41,748 nucleotides of DNA, taken from positions 1-41,748 of the forward strand of contig CABZJA010000010.1 in assembly GCA_902525935.1 (NCBI GenBank), given 5' to 3'. Each line of letters begins with the position of its first letter. The first letter of the stretch is position 1. This stretch comes from an uncultured Pelagibacteraceae bacterium (GTDB lineage: Bacteria > Pseudomonadota > Alphaproteobacteria > Pelagibacterales > Pelagibacteraceae). This document shows positions 34,872 to 41,748 of this stretch, one piece after another. The position numbers were made by a program, and so were the translations under genes. The notes beneath the pieces are model-generated. The model searched no databases. It was not told the origin of the DNA and worked only from the letters and a program-made list of their open reading frames with translations.

Positions 34872-35812
34872 CAATTTCTAATTTTATTCTCATATTTTTT
34901 TCTAATTTTCAAAACATCAACTAAATATTGGTCCCTAATATTTGAAAGCATATTAATTGATTTACCTTTTGCTTGTTTTTTTGTGCCTGATATAAGCTTA
35001 TTAGATAATTTATTTGTTAACTTTGGAGCTTTTAATTTTGTCCAAGGTAATTTTAAAGCTGGACCAAATTGTTTTAACATATGTTTCATTCCCGCATTAC
35101 CTCCCGCAAGATGAAATGTTAAAAAGGTACCCATTATTGAGTATCTAAGACCTGGTCCATCTTCTATTACACGATCTAATTCCTGTGTTGTTGCATAATT
35201 TTCGTTAATTATATGTAAACCTTCTCTCCACAATGCTTCTTGAAGTCTATCTGATAAATAACCTGGTAATTCTTTTTTAAGCATGATTGGCTTCATTGAG
35301 ATTGATTTATAATATTTGTTTGCGTCTAAAAGAAACTTTTTTGTGGTTTTTTCTCCAGGAACTATTTCAACTGCTGGCAACAAGTATGCTGGGTTAAATG
35401 GATGTCCAATTATGCCCCTTTGTGGATTTTTACTCTTAGAAAAAATTTTAGAGGGTAAAAGTCCTGACGAACTAGAGGAAATAATTACATTTGATTTTAC
35501 ATATTTAGAGATTTTTTGGATTAAATCAGTTTTAACTTTATAATTCTCTAATACATTTTCTTGTACAAAATCCACATTTGAAAGAGCCTTTTCTAAAGAA
35601 TTAAAGAATTTTAAATTTTTAATTAAAATTTTTTTTCCAAAAAGTTTTTTTATACTTTTGGAGGTTCTTTTTATTTCTTTTAAAACATAATTTTTAAGAT
35701 TTTTGTTTTGATCATACGCATGAACAATTTTGTTGTGTGCTAAATTTCTAATTATCCAGCCTGTCCCTATTACACCGGTTCCAACTATTCCAACAGTTTT
35801 AATTTTTGACAT
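34871..35812 (-). CDS. L-carnitine 3-dehydrogenase (3-hydroxyacyl-CoA dehydrogenase family)
   Basis: Oxidises L-carnitine to 3-dehydrocarnitine with NAD. The 313-residue length fits the stand-alone form. The N-terminal Rossmann motif GTGVIGTGW is at residues 11-19. Family features that single out carnitine dehydrogenase from other 3-hydroxyacyl-CoA dehydrogenases include IIGHPFNPAYLLPAVEIV, DRLQEALWREGLH, and DGPGLRYSIMGTFLTFHLAGG, as I know them from that enzyme. The C-terminus is unusually lysine-rich. No thioesterase domain is fused here, though such fusions exist in other proteobacteria; a free thioesterase is at 37622. It is preceded by the BKACE gene with a TAATG overlap. Confidence 0.88.
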   Translation of the reverse strand: MSKIKTVGIVGTGVIGTGWIIRNLAHNKIVHAYDQNKNLKNYVLKEIKRTSKSIKKLFGKKILIKNLKFFNSLEKALSNVDFVQENVLENYKVKTDLIQKISKYVKSNVIISSSSSGLLPSKIFSKSKNPQRGIIGHPFNPAYLLPAVEIVPGEKTTKKFLLDANKYYKSISMKPIMLKKELPGYLSDRLQEALWREGLHIINENYATTQELDRVIEDGPGLRYSIMGTFLTFHLAGGNAGMKHMLKQFGPALKLPWTKLKAPKLTNKLSNKLISGTKKQAKGKSINMLSNIRDQYLVDVLKIRKKYENKIRN

Positions 35813-36699
35813 TACTTGTGTTTTACAAGCTTTAATTTTTCTCTTGTTTCTAAAGGAGACATTATCTCAACGCCAAGATCTGTGACGATCCTGATTGCTT
35901 TCTCAACTAATTGAGGATTTGTTGCTAATTTACCCTTAGATAAATATAAATTATCCTCTAATCCAACTCTTGGGTTACCTCCCATTACTACAGTTTGAGC
36001 GACATATGGCATTTCATTTTTAGATATTGCAAACCCTGACCATATACCCTCTTTAGGCATTATATCTTTCATTGCTTGCATAGCTAGTGGTGTTGCAGGT
36101 GCTCCCCATGGAATGCCTAAACACATTTGAAAAAGAGGTGGATCACTTAATAATCCCTCTTTATATAATTGAGCGCCAAACCACATATTTCCCAAGTCAA
36201 AAGCTTCTATCTCAGGTTTAACTTTTATTTCTTGAAGTTTTTTTGCAGCTTTTCTCAAATCGTTAGGTGTGTTGACTGTGATAACAGAACTATCTCCAAA
36301 ATTTAACGTACCACAATCAAGTGTGCATATTTCAGGCAGAAATTGTTCTGCATTAGCAATTCTTTCCATTACATTTGCCATGTCTGTCATTGGACCAAAG
36401 TCTAAAGGGTTCTTGCCTTGTCCGATATCTAAATCACCACCCATACCTGTTGTAAGATTAAGAATTACATCGGTTTCAGATGATCTCACTCTATCAACCA
36501 CTTCTTTATAAAGCTCAAGTCTTCTACTTGGAGTTCCATCTTCCTCTCTTACATGGATATGAGCAATTGCAGCTCCTGCTTTAGCTGATTCAATCGCAGC
36601 CTTTGCAATTTGCTCTGGAGTTTTAGGTAAATCAGGATGTTTACTTGCTGTATCACCAGATCCAGTAAGTGCACATGAGATGAAGACCTTATTATTCAT
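35812..36699 (-). CDS. BKACE-family beta-keto acid cleavage enzyme, probable dehydrocarnitine cleavage enzyme
   Basis: A 295-residue zinc-dependent enzyme that cleaves a beta-keto acid with acetyl-CoA. With 3-dehydrocarnitine it yields acetoacetate and betainyl-CoA. The metal motif AHIHVRE supplies His47 and His49. Other hallmarks are SCALTGSGDT at the start, LNLTTGMGG, TLDCGTLNFGD and MGGNPRVGLEDNLYLSKG. The adjacent carnitine dehydrogenase, overlapping by 1 bp, gives the substrate assignment; without context the BKACE family has many possible substrates. First gene of the minus-strand carnitine operon; a 59-bp spacer separates it from the divergent CitE-like gene. Confidence 0.87.
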   Translation of the reverse strand: MNNKVFISCALTGSGDTASKHPDLPKTPEQIAKAAIESAKAGAAIAHIHVREEDGTPSRRLELYKEVVDRVRSSETDVILNLTTGMGGDLDIGQGKNPLDFGPMTDMANVMERIANAEQFLPEICTLDCGTLNFGDSSVITVNTPNDLRKAAKKLQEIKVKPEIEAFDLGNMWFGAQLYKEGLLSDPPLFQMCLGIPWGAPATPLAMQAMKDIMPKEGIWSGFAISKNEMPYVAQTVVMGGNPRVGLEDNLYLSKGKLATNPQLVEKAIRIVTDLGVEIMSPLETREKLKLVKHK

Positions 36700-36758
36700 T
36701 TTTTATTTTAAAAAAGTATATTATCATAACATCAAAAATTATAAGATATAAGAGCTAA

Positions 36759-37619
36759 ATGGAATTTGATAAAATTAGAGTAAGAAGGAGCTTCATATTT
36801 ACCCCAGGTCTTCGACCAGAAATGTTTCATAAAGCAATAGCTTCAGGAGCGGATATGGTCTGTATTGAGTTAGAAGATGGAATAGCTATTAAAGATAAGG
36901 ATGAGGCAAGAAAAAAAACTATTGATGCATTAAAAAATCTAAAAATAAAAAATGATGTAGAGTTAGTTGTTAGATTTAATTGTCAAAGAACAAAGCATGG
37001 TCTTTTAGATTTAGAAGCGTTCATTTCAAGTAAAATAAAAATCAAAGCAGTGATGTTGCCTAAAATTAAAACTCCTGATGAAATTAAATTTATAGACGAT
37101 TTATTAACTGATAGTGGCTTAGATACTGATCTTCATGTTATAATGGAAACTAATGAAGCTCTTGAGAATATTTATGATATTGCTCATTCTAGCGAGAGAA
37201 TAGTTGCCTTATATTTTGGAGGAGAAGATATGGCTGCAGAATTAAGAGTAAAGAATAAATTTGAAAATCTTGTGTATGCGAGATCAAGATTAGTTCATGC
37301 AGGCGCTAGTGTTGGAGTGGATGTAATAGATGTTCCGTATTTGGATTTAGAAAATATGGAAGGAATGAAAAGAGAGGCTAAACTTGTTAAAGACTTGGGG
37401 TTTACGGGTAAAGGGTCAATTCATCCAAAGCAAATAAATATTCTAAATGAAATTTTTACTCCAAGCCCAGAAGAAATTATTAAAGCAAAAAGAATTGTAA
37501 ACCAATTCAATGAAGCAAACACCGGCTTGGTAGTAATAGATGGTAAACTTATTGAAAAACCTGTCCTACGAGAAATGCAAAGAAAAATATTAGTGGCAGA
37601 TAAAATAAGCAAAAATTAG
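36759..37619 (+). CDS. HpcH/HpaI aldolase / citrate lyase beta-like (CitE-type) enzyme
   Basis: A 286-residue CitE/malyl-CoA-lyase-family TIM-barrel enzyme. The substrate-binding and metal sites are seen in RSFIFTPGLRPEMF, VCIELEDGIA (Glu and Asp), VRFNCQRT, VIMETNEAL and YFGGEDMAAEL, with the late motif GKGSIHPKQI. Such enzymes cleave or hydrolyse CoA thioesters of hydroxy acids (malyl-, citramalyl-, citryl-CoA). No citrate lyase alpha or gamma subunit is nearby, so it is a stand-alone lyase or thioesterase. It heads an operon with the hot-dog thioesterase 2 bp away. Its role in carnitine breakdown is unclear; it may process another CoA-linked product. Confidence 0.88.
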   Translation: MEFDKIRVRRSFIFTPGLRPEMFHKAIASGADMVCIELEDGIAIKDKDEARKKTIDALKNLKIKNDVELVVRFNCQRTKHGLLDLEAFISSKIKIKAVMLPKIKTPDEIKFIDDLLTDSGLDTDLHVIMETNEALENIYDIAHSSERIVALYFGGEDMAAELRVKNKFENLVYARSRLVHAGASVGVDVIDVPYLDLENMEGMKREAKLVKDLGFTGKGSIHPKQINILNEIFTPSPEEIIKAKRIVNQFNEANTGLVVIDGKLIEKPVLREMQRKILVADKISKN

Positions 37620-37621
37620 AA

Positions 37622-38089
37622 ATGTCAGTACATATTGATACAAGGAAAATTATTAAAGAATGGATAGATTATAATGGCCACATGAACATGGCCTATTACG
37701 TATTAATTTTTGACCAAGCTTGGGAGAATATTTTGAATAAATTTCAGATGGGTGGTGAAAAAGCTGAAGAAAGCAAAAGAACTACAATGGTTGTTGAAAC
37801 AAGAACAACCTATGATAGTGAAGTAAAAGAAGGAGATGAAGTTGAAGTGTATGTTTCATATTTTGACCATGATAAAAAAAGACTGCATTTAAAATGTGAA
37901 ATGTACGAAAAAAAAACTAAAAAGTTATCAGCAACAATGGAAAATTTATCTCTTTATATAGATTTAGATAAAAGAAAAGTGACTGAATTTGAAGATGAAA
38001 AAGTTAAAATTATGGATGAATTTATTGATAAAAATAAAGTAGACTTTAAAATTGAAAATTTAATGTTTAAGGAAAAACTTAAAAAATAG
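37622..38089 (+). CDS. Hot-dog-fold thioesterase (4HBT type), probable betainyl-CoA thioesterase
   Basis: A 155-residue single hot-dog domain. The family motif appears as EWIDYNGHMNMAYYVLIFDQA (about residues 13-33), followed by a central beta-sheet region VVETRTTYDSEVKEGDEVEVYV. In carnitine degradation the BKACE reaction leaves betainyl-CoA, and a 4HBT thioesterase releases glycine betaine; this gene lies across a divergent spacer from the BKACE gene and is the natural candidate. Other acyl-CoA substrates are possible. Gap of 1 bp to the TauD gene. Confidence 0.82.
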   Translation: MSVHIDTRKIIKEWIDYNGHMNMAYYVLIFDQAWENILNKFQMGGEKAEESKRTTMVVETRTTYDSEVKEGDEVEVYVSYFDHDKKRLHLKCEMYEKKTKKLSATMENLSLYIDLDKRKVTEFEDEKVKIMDEFIDKNKVDFKIENLMFKEKLKK

Positions 38090-38090
38090 T

Positions 38091-38918
38091 ATGCAAGTTG
38101 AATTAATAGCAGGAGCTTTAGGTGCTGAAATAAAAGAGATTAGTTTAAAAGACTCATCGCCAGAAAATTGGAAAAAAATAAATGAATTAATGTTAGAACA
38201 TAAAGTATTATTTTTTCGAGAACAAAATATTTCTCCAATAGAACAAATAAACTTAGCTAAAAGATTTGGACCTTTAGAAAAACATGTTTATGTAAAAGGT
38301 TTAGATGAATATCCAGAGATTCTTAGAATTAAGAAAGGTGCAAGTGAAAAACATCAGTGGGGAGAAACTTGGCATACTGATGTTAGCTATAATATTAATC
38401 CGACAAAGGTCATAATTTTAAGATCTAGAAAAATTCCTCCTGTGGGCGGTGATACAATGTTTTCAAATATGCAGCTTGCATACGAAACATTAGATGTTGA
38501 TATAAAAAGGAAAATTAATGGAAGGAAAGCAATTCACAGCTCTTTGGGAGCTTCAGCTTTTGTAGATAAATACGAAGAGATGGAGGGCAATGGAAATCTC
38601 GATGAATATTCTAATTCTCATCCAATAGTAAGAACACATCCGGAAACTGGGAAAAAAATTTTATATGTAAATTCAATGTATACAAAACAAATTATTGGAA
38701 TTGATAAGAATGAAAGTGATGAAATTTTGAGAGAAATATTTCTTCATCAAGAAAGATTGGATTTTACATGTAGATTTAAATGGACAGAAAATGCTGTAGC
38801 ACTGTGGGACAACAGATGCACATTGCATCAAGGGTTGACTGATTTCTTTCCAGGAAGAGGTTTGGGTCATGAAAGGATAATGGACAGAATAGCAATCGAA
38901 GGTGAAAGACCTTCATAA
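38091..38918 (+). CDS. TauD/TfdA-family Fe(II)/2-oxoglutarate dioxygenase
   Basis: A 275-residue dioxygenase. Iron ligands are His95 and Asp97 (ETWHTDVSY) and His246 (CTLHQG); Arg262 in RIMDR is the likely 2-oxoglutarate anchor, equivalent to Arg266 of E. coli TauD. It lacks the N-terminal zinc domain of the butyrobetaine dioxygenase at 32445, so it is a separate enzyme with another substrate. Taurine, alkyl sulfates, 2,4-D-like ethers or a methylated amine are all in the range of the family. It lies between a thioesterase and a GMC oxidase, in an operon probably dealing with quaternary amines or sulfonates; no sulfonate transporter is near. Confidence 0.88.
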   Translation: MQVELIAGALGAEIKEISLKDSSPENWKKINELMLEHKVLFFREQNISPIEQINLAKRFGPLEKHVYVKGLDEYPEILRIKKGASEKHQWGETWHTDVSYNINPTKVIILRSRKIPPVGGDTMFSNMQLAYETLDVDIKRKINGRKAIHSSLGASAFVDKYEEMEGNGNLDEYSNSHPIVRTHPETGKKILYVNSMYTKQIIGIDKNESDEILREIFLHQERLDFTCRFKWTENAVALWDNRCTLHQGLTDFFPGRGLGHERIMDRIAIEGERPS

Positions 38919-38938
38919 CAATCTTAATTAGAAATTTA

Positions 38939-40519
38939 GTGAACTTTGATTATATTATTATTGGAGCTGGCACAGCAGGATGTGTTCTCGCAAACAGATT
39001 AAGTGAAAATGGCAAATTTAGTGTAGCCTTATTTGAAGCTGGGGGATCAAGTGATATTTGGAAAGTAAATATGCCACTAGCAATTTTATACGCAATGCAT
39101 GATCCCAAATATAATTATAAATATTATTCAGAACCAGAACCTAATTTAAATAATAGAAGATTATTTTGCCCAAGAGGTAAAATGGTAGGTGGATGCTCTG
39201 CACATAACGGGATGGTTTATGTACGAGGAAATAAAAACGACTATGAGAGATGGTCATCATTTGGTTTAAAATCATGGTCTTACGAAAATGTTTTACCTTT
39301 TTTTAAAAAAATTGAGACATGGTCAGAGGGAGAAAATGAATTTAGAGGTGGAAAAGGAGTTTTACCAGTCAATCAGTCTAAAAACAAAAATCCATTATTT
39401 GATGCTTTCATTAATGCTTCCGTTGAAGCAGGATATAAAAAAAATTACGATATGAACGGAGAAGATCAAGAAGGATTTGGAATGTATGACATTACCATTC
39501 ATAAAGGTCAAAGAGCTAGCGCTTCTAAATATTATCTAGAACCTGCAAAAAAAAGAAAAAATTTAAAAGTTTTTACCAATTCTTTTGCTGAAAGGATTAT
39601 TTTTGAAGGAAAAAAAGCAGTAGGAATAAAGGTAAATATTAAAAATAAAGTCACAAAGGTTTACGCTAATAAAGAAGTTGTTTTAAGTGGGGGTTCAATC
39701 AATTCACCACAACTATTAATGTTATCGGGTGTAGGACCTGAAAAAGATTTAAAAGATAATGGAATTAATGTTTTACACTCTTTAGAGGGAGTAGGTCAAA
39801 ATTTACAAGATCATTTAGAAACCTACATTCAGCAAGAATGTAAGACTAAAGATACTCTCTATTCTTATGTTAATAAAATAAGTATGCTTAAAATTGGTAT
39901 TCAATGGTTTCTTTCAAAAAGTGGCCCATGTTCTTCCTCATTTTTAGAAGCGGGAGGTTTCTGTAAGTCTTCAGATGACAAAAGTTATCCGAATATTCAA
40001 TTTCACTTTTTTCCAGCATTTGTAATCGATCATGGATTAGTTGATCCTGACAGACATGGTTATCAATTACATGCAAGTTTAAACCAACCTAAAAGTAGAG
40101 GACATATTAAATTAAATAGCTCAAATCCATACGATTACCCAAAAATTCAATTTAATTATTTAGAAGATGAATATGATTTAAAAGAAACAATTAAGTGTGT
40201 TCGTGTAGCTAGAAAGATTTTAGGTCAAAATTCAATGAAGCCTTACGCTGGAAAAGAGATAGGTCCAGGTGAAAGTGCGACTGATGATGAGCAAATTATT
40301 GAATATATTAAATCGAAAGCCGAAACAGCCTATCATCCGTCTTGCACATTAAAAATGGGAGTGGATAAAATGGCAGTAGTTGATGAAAAATTGAAAGTTC
40401 ATGGTTTAGAAAATTTAAGAGTTGCAGATGCTTCAGTTATGCCAGAGATTACAAGTGGTAATTTAAATGCGCCGACTTTAATGATAGGTGAAAGAGCAGC
40501 TGATTTTATCCTTAATTAG
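38939..40519 (+). CDS. GMC-family FAD oxidoreductase (choline dehydrogenase-like)
   Basis: A 526-residue flavoprotein of the glucose-methanol-choline family, which oxidises alcohols to aldehydes. The FAD motif IIGAGTAGCVLANRLSE is at the N-terminus. GKMVGGCSAHNGMVYVRG and GGSINSPQLLMLSGVGP match the two GMC signatures. The catalytic pair is His466 (YHPSCTLKMG) and Asn510 (NLNAPT). It resembles BetA, but the alcohol substrate is not fixed by these motifs. Start is GTG at 38939, 20 bp after the TauD stop. Its last 8 bp overlap the convergent GFA gene. With the aldehyde dehydrogenase at 18220 it could turn choline into glycine betaine. Confidence 0.9.
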   Translation: MNFDYIIIGAGTAGCVLANRLSENGKFSVALFEAGGSSDIWKVNMPLAILYAMHDPKYNYKYYSEPEPNLNNRRLFCPRGKMVGGCSAHNGMVYVRGNKNDYERWSSFGLKSWSYENVLPFFKKIETWSEGENEFRGGKGVLPVNQSKNKNPLFDAFINASVEAGYKKNYDMNGEDQEGFGMYDITIHKGQRASASKYYLEPAKKRKNLKVFTNSFAERIIFEGKKAVGIKVNIKNKVTKVYANKEVVLSGGSINSPQLLMLSGVGPEKDLKDNGINVLHSLEGVGQNLQDHLETYIQQECKTKDTLYSYVNKISMLKIGIQWFLSKSGPCSSSFLEAGGFCKSSDDKSYPNIQFHFFPAFVIDHGLVDPDRHGYQLHASLNQPKSRGHIKLNSSNPYDYPKIQFNYLEDEYDLKETIKCVRVARKILGQNSMKPYAGKEIGPGESATDDEQIIEYIKSKAETAYHPSCTLKMGVDKMAVVDEKLKVHGLENLRVADASVMPEITSGNLNAPTLMIGERAADFILN

Positions 40520-40988
40520 TCTCAAGATATTTTTTATATCTATCTAAACTTTCTTTAGGCCAAGCAATTTTTGGATCATACATTTCATCATAGCAAATAT
40601 TTTTATCTACTATATTTATCCATGGATCTTTACTCCTAACAAATATATGTGCTTGAGGCGGAAAAAGCTCTGGATTAGATAATGTATTTGTTCTAATACT
40701 TATCCTTTTAACTGCAAATTCATAGTCAGAGTAAATATAAACACCACACTTTTTACAAAAGTAAATCTTACAGCTTTTTCCACTACCTGCGATCAACTTT
40801 TTTTCTAAAAGCTCACCTTTAATATCTAATGAATTTTCAAAAATACTTGTATTTACAACGAAAGACGAGCCTGTAATTTTTTTACAATCTTTACAATGAC
40901 AAGCATGTGTAAATAAAGGCTTAGATTTAATAGTATATACAACTTCACCACAAATACAGCTACCAGAAATTGGTTTAAAATCTTTCAT
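40512..40988 (-). CDS. Second GFA/CENP-V-domain zinc protein
   Basis: A 158-residue GFA protein from the ATG at 40986-40988. An upstream in-frame start (41072) would add 28 hydrophobic/basic residues and run into the divergent EamA gene, so I reject it. Zinc cysteines are seen in SCICGEVVY, ACHCKDCKKITGS and YFCKKCGVYIY. The C-terminal DKNICYDEMYDPKIAWPKES is not found in the shorter GFA at 34461, so the two are not recent copies. It closes the quaternary-amine region on the right. Function unknown. Confidence 0.83.
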   Translation of the reverse strand: MKDFKPISGSCICGEVVYTIKSKPLFTHACHCKDCKKITGSSFVVNTSIFENSLDIKGELLEKKLIAGSGKSCKIYFCKKCGVYIYSDYEFAVKRISIRTNTLSNPELFPPQAHIFVRSKDPWINIVDKNICYDEMYDPKIAWPKESLDRYKKYLETN

Positions 40989-41050
40989 AAAAAAATTCAA
41001 GATTAACTTATTAATTATGAAGGTTAAAGTTTTTTTGATATAGGTGCGAT
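40989..41050. promoter_or_regulatory. Short divergent spacer between GFA and EamA genes
   Basis: This 62-bp gap must contain start signals for both genes. It is AT-rich and I see no clear -35/-10 pair or repeat. Confidence 0.3.
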
Positions 41051-41748
41051 ATGCAAACAAATGATAATACAAAGGGTATTTTATTCATAATGACTGGAAT
41101 GGCTTTTTTTTCCATTCAAGATTCATTGATAAAATTTATTTTTGAAGATATTGCATTATTTGAATTATATTTGGGAAGAACTTTAATACAAGCAACTATT
41201 CTCATATCTTTTTTTTTAATAACAAAAAAAAAATTTACTCTTAAGACGCATTATCCTTTTTTAACTTTAGTTAGAGTTATTTGTTTCTTTTTTGGATTTG
41301 CTTTTTTTTATATTTCTTTAACCTTTATGTCTTTAGCGATGGTTAGTGCATTATTTTTCTCATGTCCTTTCTTTATGTCTATGTTTGCTAAATTTTTCTT
41401 GAAAGAACAAATCGGAATTAGAAGATGGAGCGCGATTGTTGTCGGCTTTATTGGTGTATTGATCGTGTTGAATCCAACACTTGAAGAATTTAATTTTTTT
41501 AAATTAGCACCTGTAGGATGTGCACTTTGTTACGCCTGCTCTATGACAATTACAAAATATACATCTGATAAAGATAATATTTATACTCAAATGATTTTAC
41601 TTTATATTTTTGCTGTTATTGTAAGTTTAATTATTTATCTTATAAGTGGAGACGGAAAATTAAATAATTTTTCTGATCCAACTTTACAGTTTATTGTAAG
41701 AGAATGGTTTACTAACCCTTCAGCTTCATGGCCATATGTCTTAGTAAT
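41051..41748 (+). CDS. EamA/DMT-family transporter, 3' end cut by window edge
   Basis: Translated from the ATG at 41051 to the window end: about 232 residues, with no stop. It is a membrane protein with the first EamA repeat complete: MAFFSIQDSLIKFIF at the start, LSLAMVSALFFSCPFFMSM-type segment, then KEQIGIRRWSAIVVGFIGVLIVLNP, the typical end of repeat one. It resembles the EamA gene at 27127 most closely (compare NERIGIYRWSAVIIGFVGVLMI there). It is the third EamA transporter in the window; the second repeat is partly outside. Confidence 0.88.
   Translation, partial: MQTNDNTKGILFIMTGMAFFSIQDSLIKFIFEDIALFELYLGRTLIQATILISFFLITKKKFTLKTHYPFLTLVRVICFFFGFAFFYISLTFMSLAMVSALFFSCPFFMSMFAKFFLKEQIGIRRWSAIVVGFIGVLIVLNPTLEEFNFFKLAPVGCALCYACSMTITKYTSDKDNIYTQMILLYIFAVIVSLIIYLISGDGKLNNFSDPTLQFIVREWFTNPSASWPYVLV

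Noticed and set aside
40989..41072. N-terminal extension of the second GFA protein
   Set aside because: The added residues are hydrophobic/basic, do not resemble any GFA N-terminus, and would overlap the start of the divergent EamA gene; the internal ATG at 40988 precedes the conserved SCICG motif.
1..41748. Mobile elements, CRISPR arrays, tRNA or rRNA genes
   Set aside because: I saw no transposase or integrase, no regularly spaced direct repeats and no tRNA-like cloverleaf, and almost all sequence is accounted for by protein genes.

Overview
The window is AT-rich (about one third G+C by eye) and very densely coded. There are about 33 protein genes, most spacers are under 30 bp, and neighbouring starts and stops often overlap (TAATG, TGATG). 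The gene content is osmolyte uptake, carnitine/betaine breakdown, a DmdA-like demethylase and many ABC and EamA transporters. No phage, insertion sequence, tRNA, rRNA or CRISPR was seen. This points to a streamlined marine alphaproteobacterium of the SAR11/Pelagibacterales type or a similar AT-rich lineage such as AEGEAN-169/HIMB59. The taxonomic call is inference from gene content and base composition.

Layout. (1) 1-4060, minus strand: an oligopeptide/dipeptide-type ABC transporter (binding protein, two permeases, truncated ATPase). (2) 4202-11645, plus strand: a tightly packed seven-gene operon. It holds a GcvT-fold protein, an S51 peptidase, an FMN 2-hydroxyacid oxidase, a ThDP enzyme, a 5-hydroxyisourate-hydrolase-like protein with an altered C-terminus, a DmdA-like demethylase and a thiolase. 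The combination looks like an undescribed THF-linked catabolic pathway. (3) 11646-18103, minus strand: a PotABCD-type ABC transporter behind a DoeA-like M24 hydrolase and an EutA-like racemase-fold protein, which suggests ectoine or a related compatible solute as substrate. (4) 18220-22588, plus strand: aldehyde dehydrogenase, VOC protein, homocysteine methyltransferase, MsrA and a serine hydrolase. (5) 22590-27088, minus strand: a second homocysteine methyltransferase, an EamA exporter, an amidase and an iron alcohol dehydrogenase. An EamA gene follows on the plus strand. (6) 28053-32392: glycine-betaine transporter ProV / double-length ProW / ProX. (7) 32445-40519: gamma-butyrobetaine/carnitine catabolism (dioxygenase, carnitine dehydrogenase, BKACE, thioesterase) with a CitE-like lyase, an SDR, a TauD dioxygenase and a GMC oxidase. 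(8) The right edge has a second GFA protein and a truncated EamA gene.

How it may fit together (inference). ProVWX imports quaternary amines. Gamma-butyrobetaine is hydroxylated to carnitine, oxidised to 3-dehydrocarnitine, cleaved with acetyl-CoA by BKACE to acetoacetate and betainyl-CoA, and hydrolysed to glycine betaine. Glycine betaine can then feed methyl groups to homocysteine through the two HMT-family proteins. The thiolase could use the acetoacetyl/acetyl-CoA side. Two binding-protein genes are separated from their permease genes by strong hairpin terminators. I recognise no DNA-binding regulator in the window.
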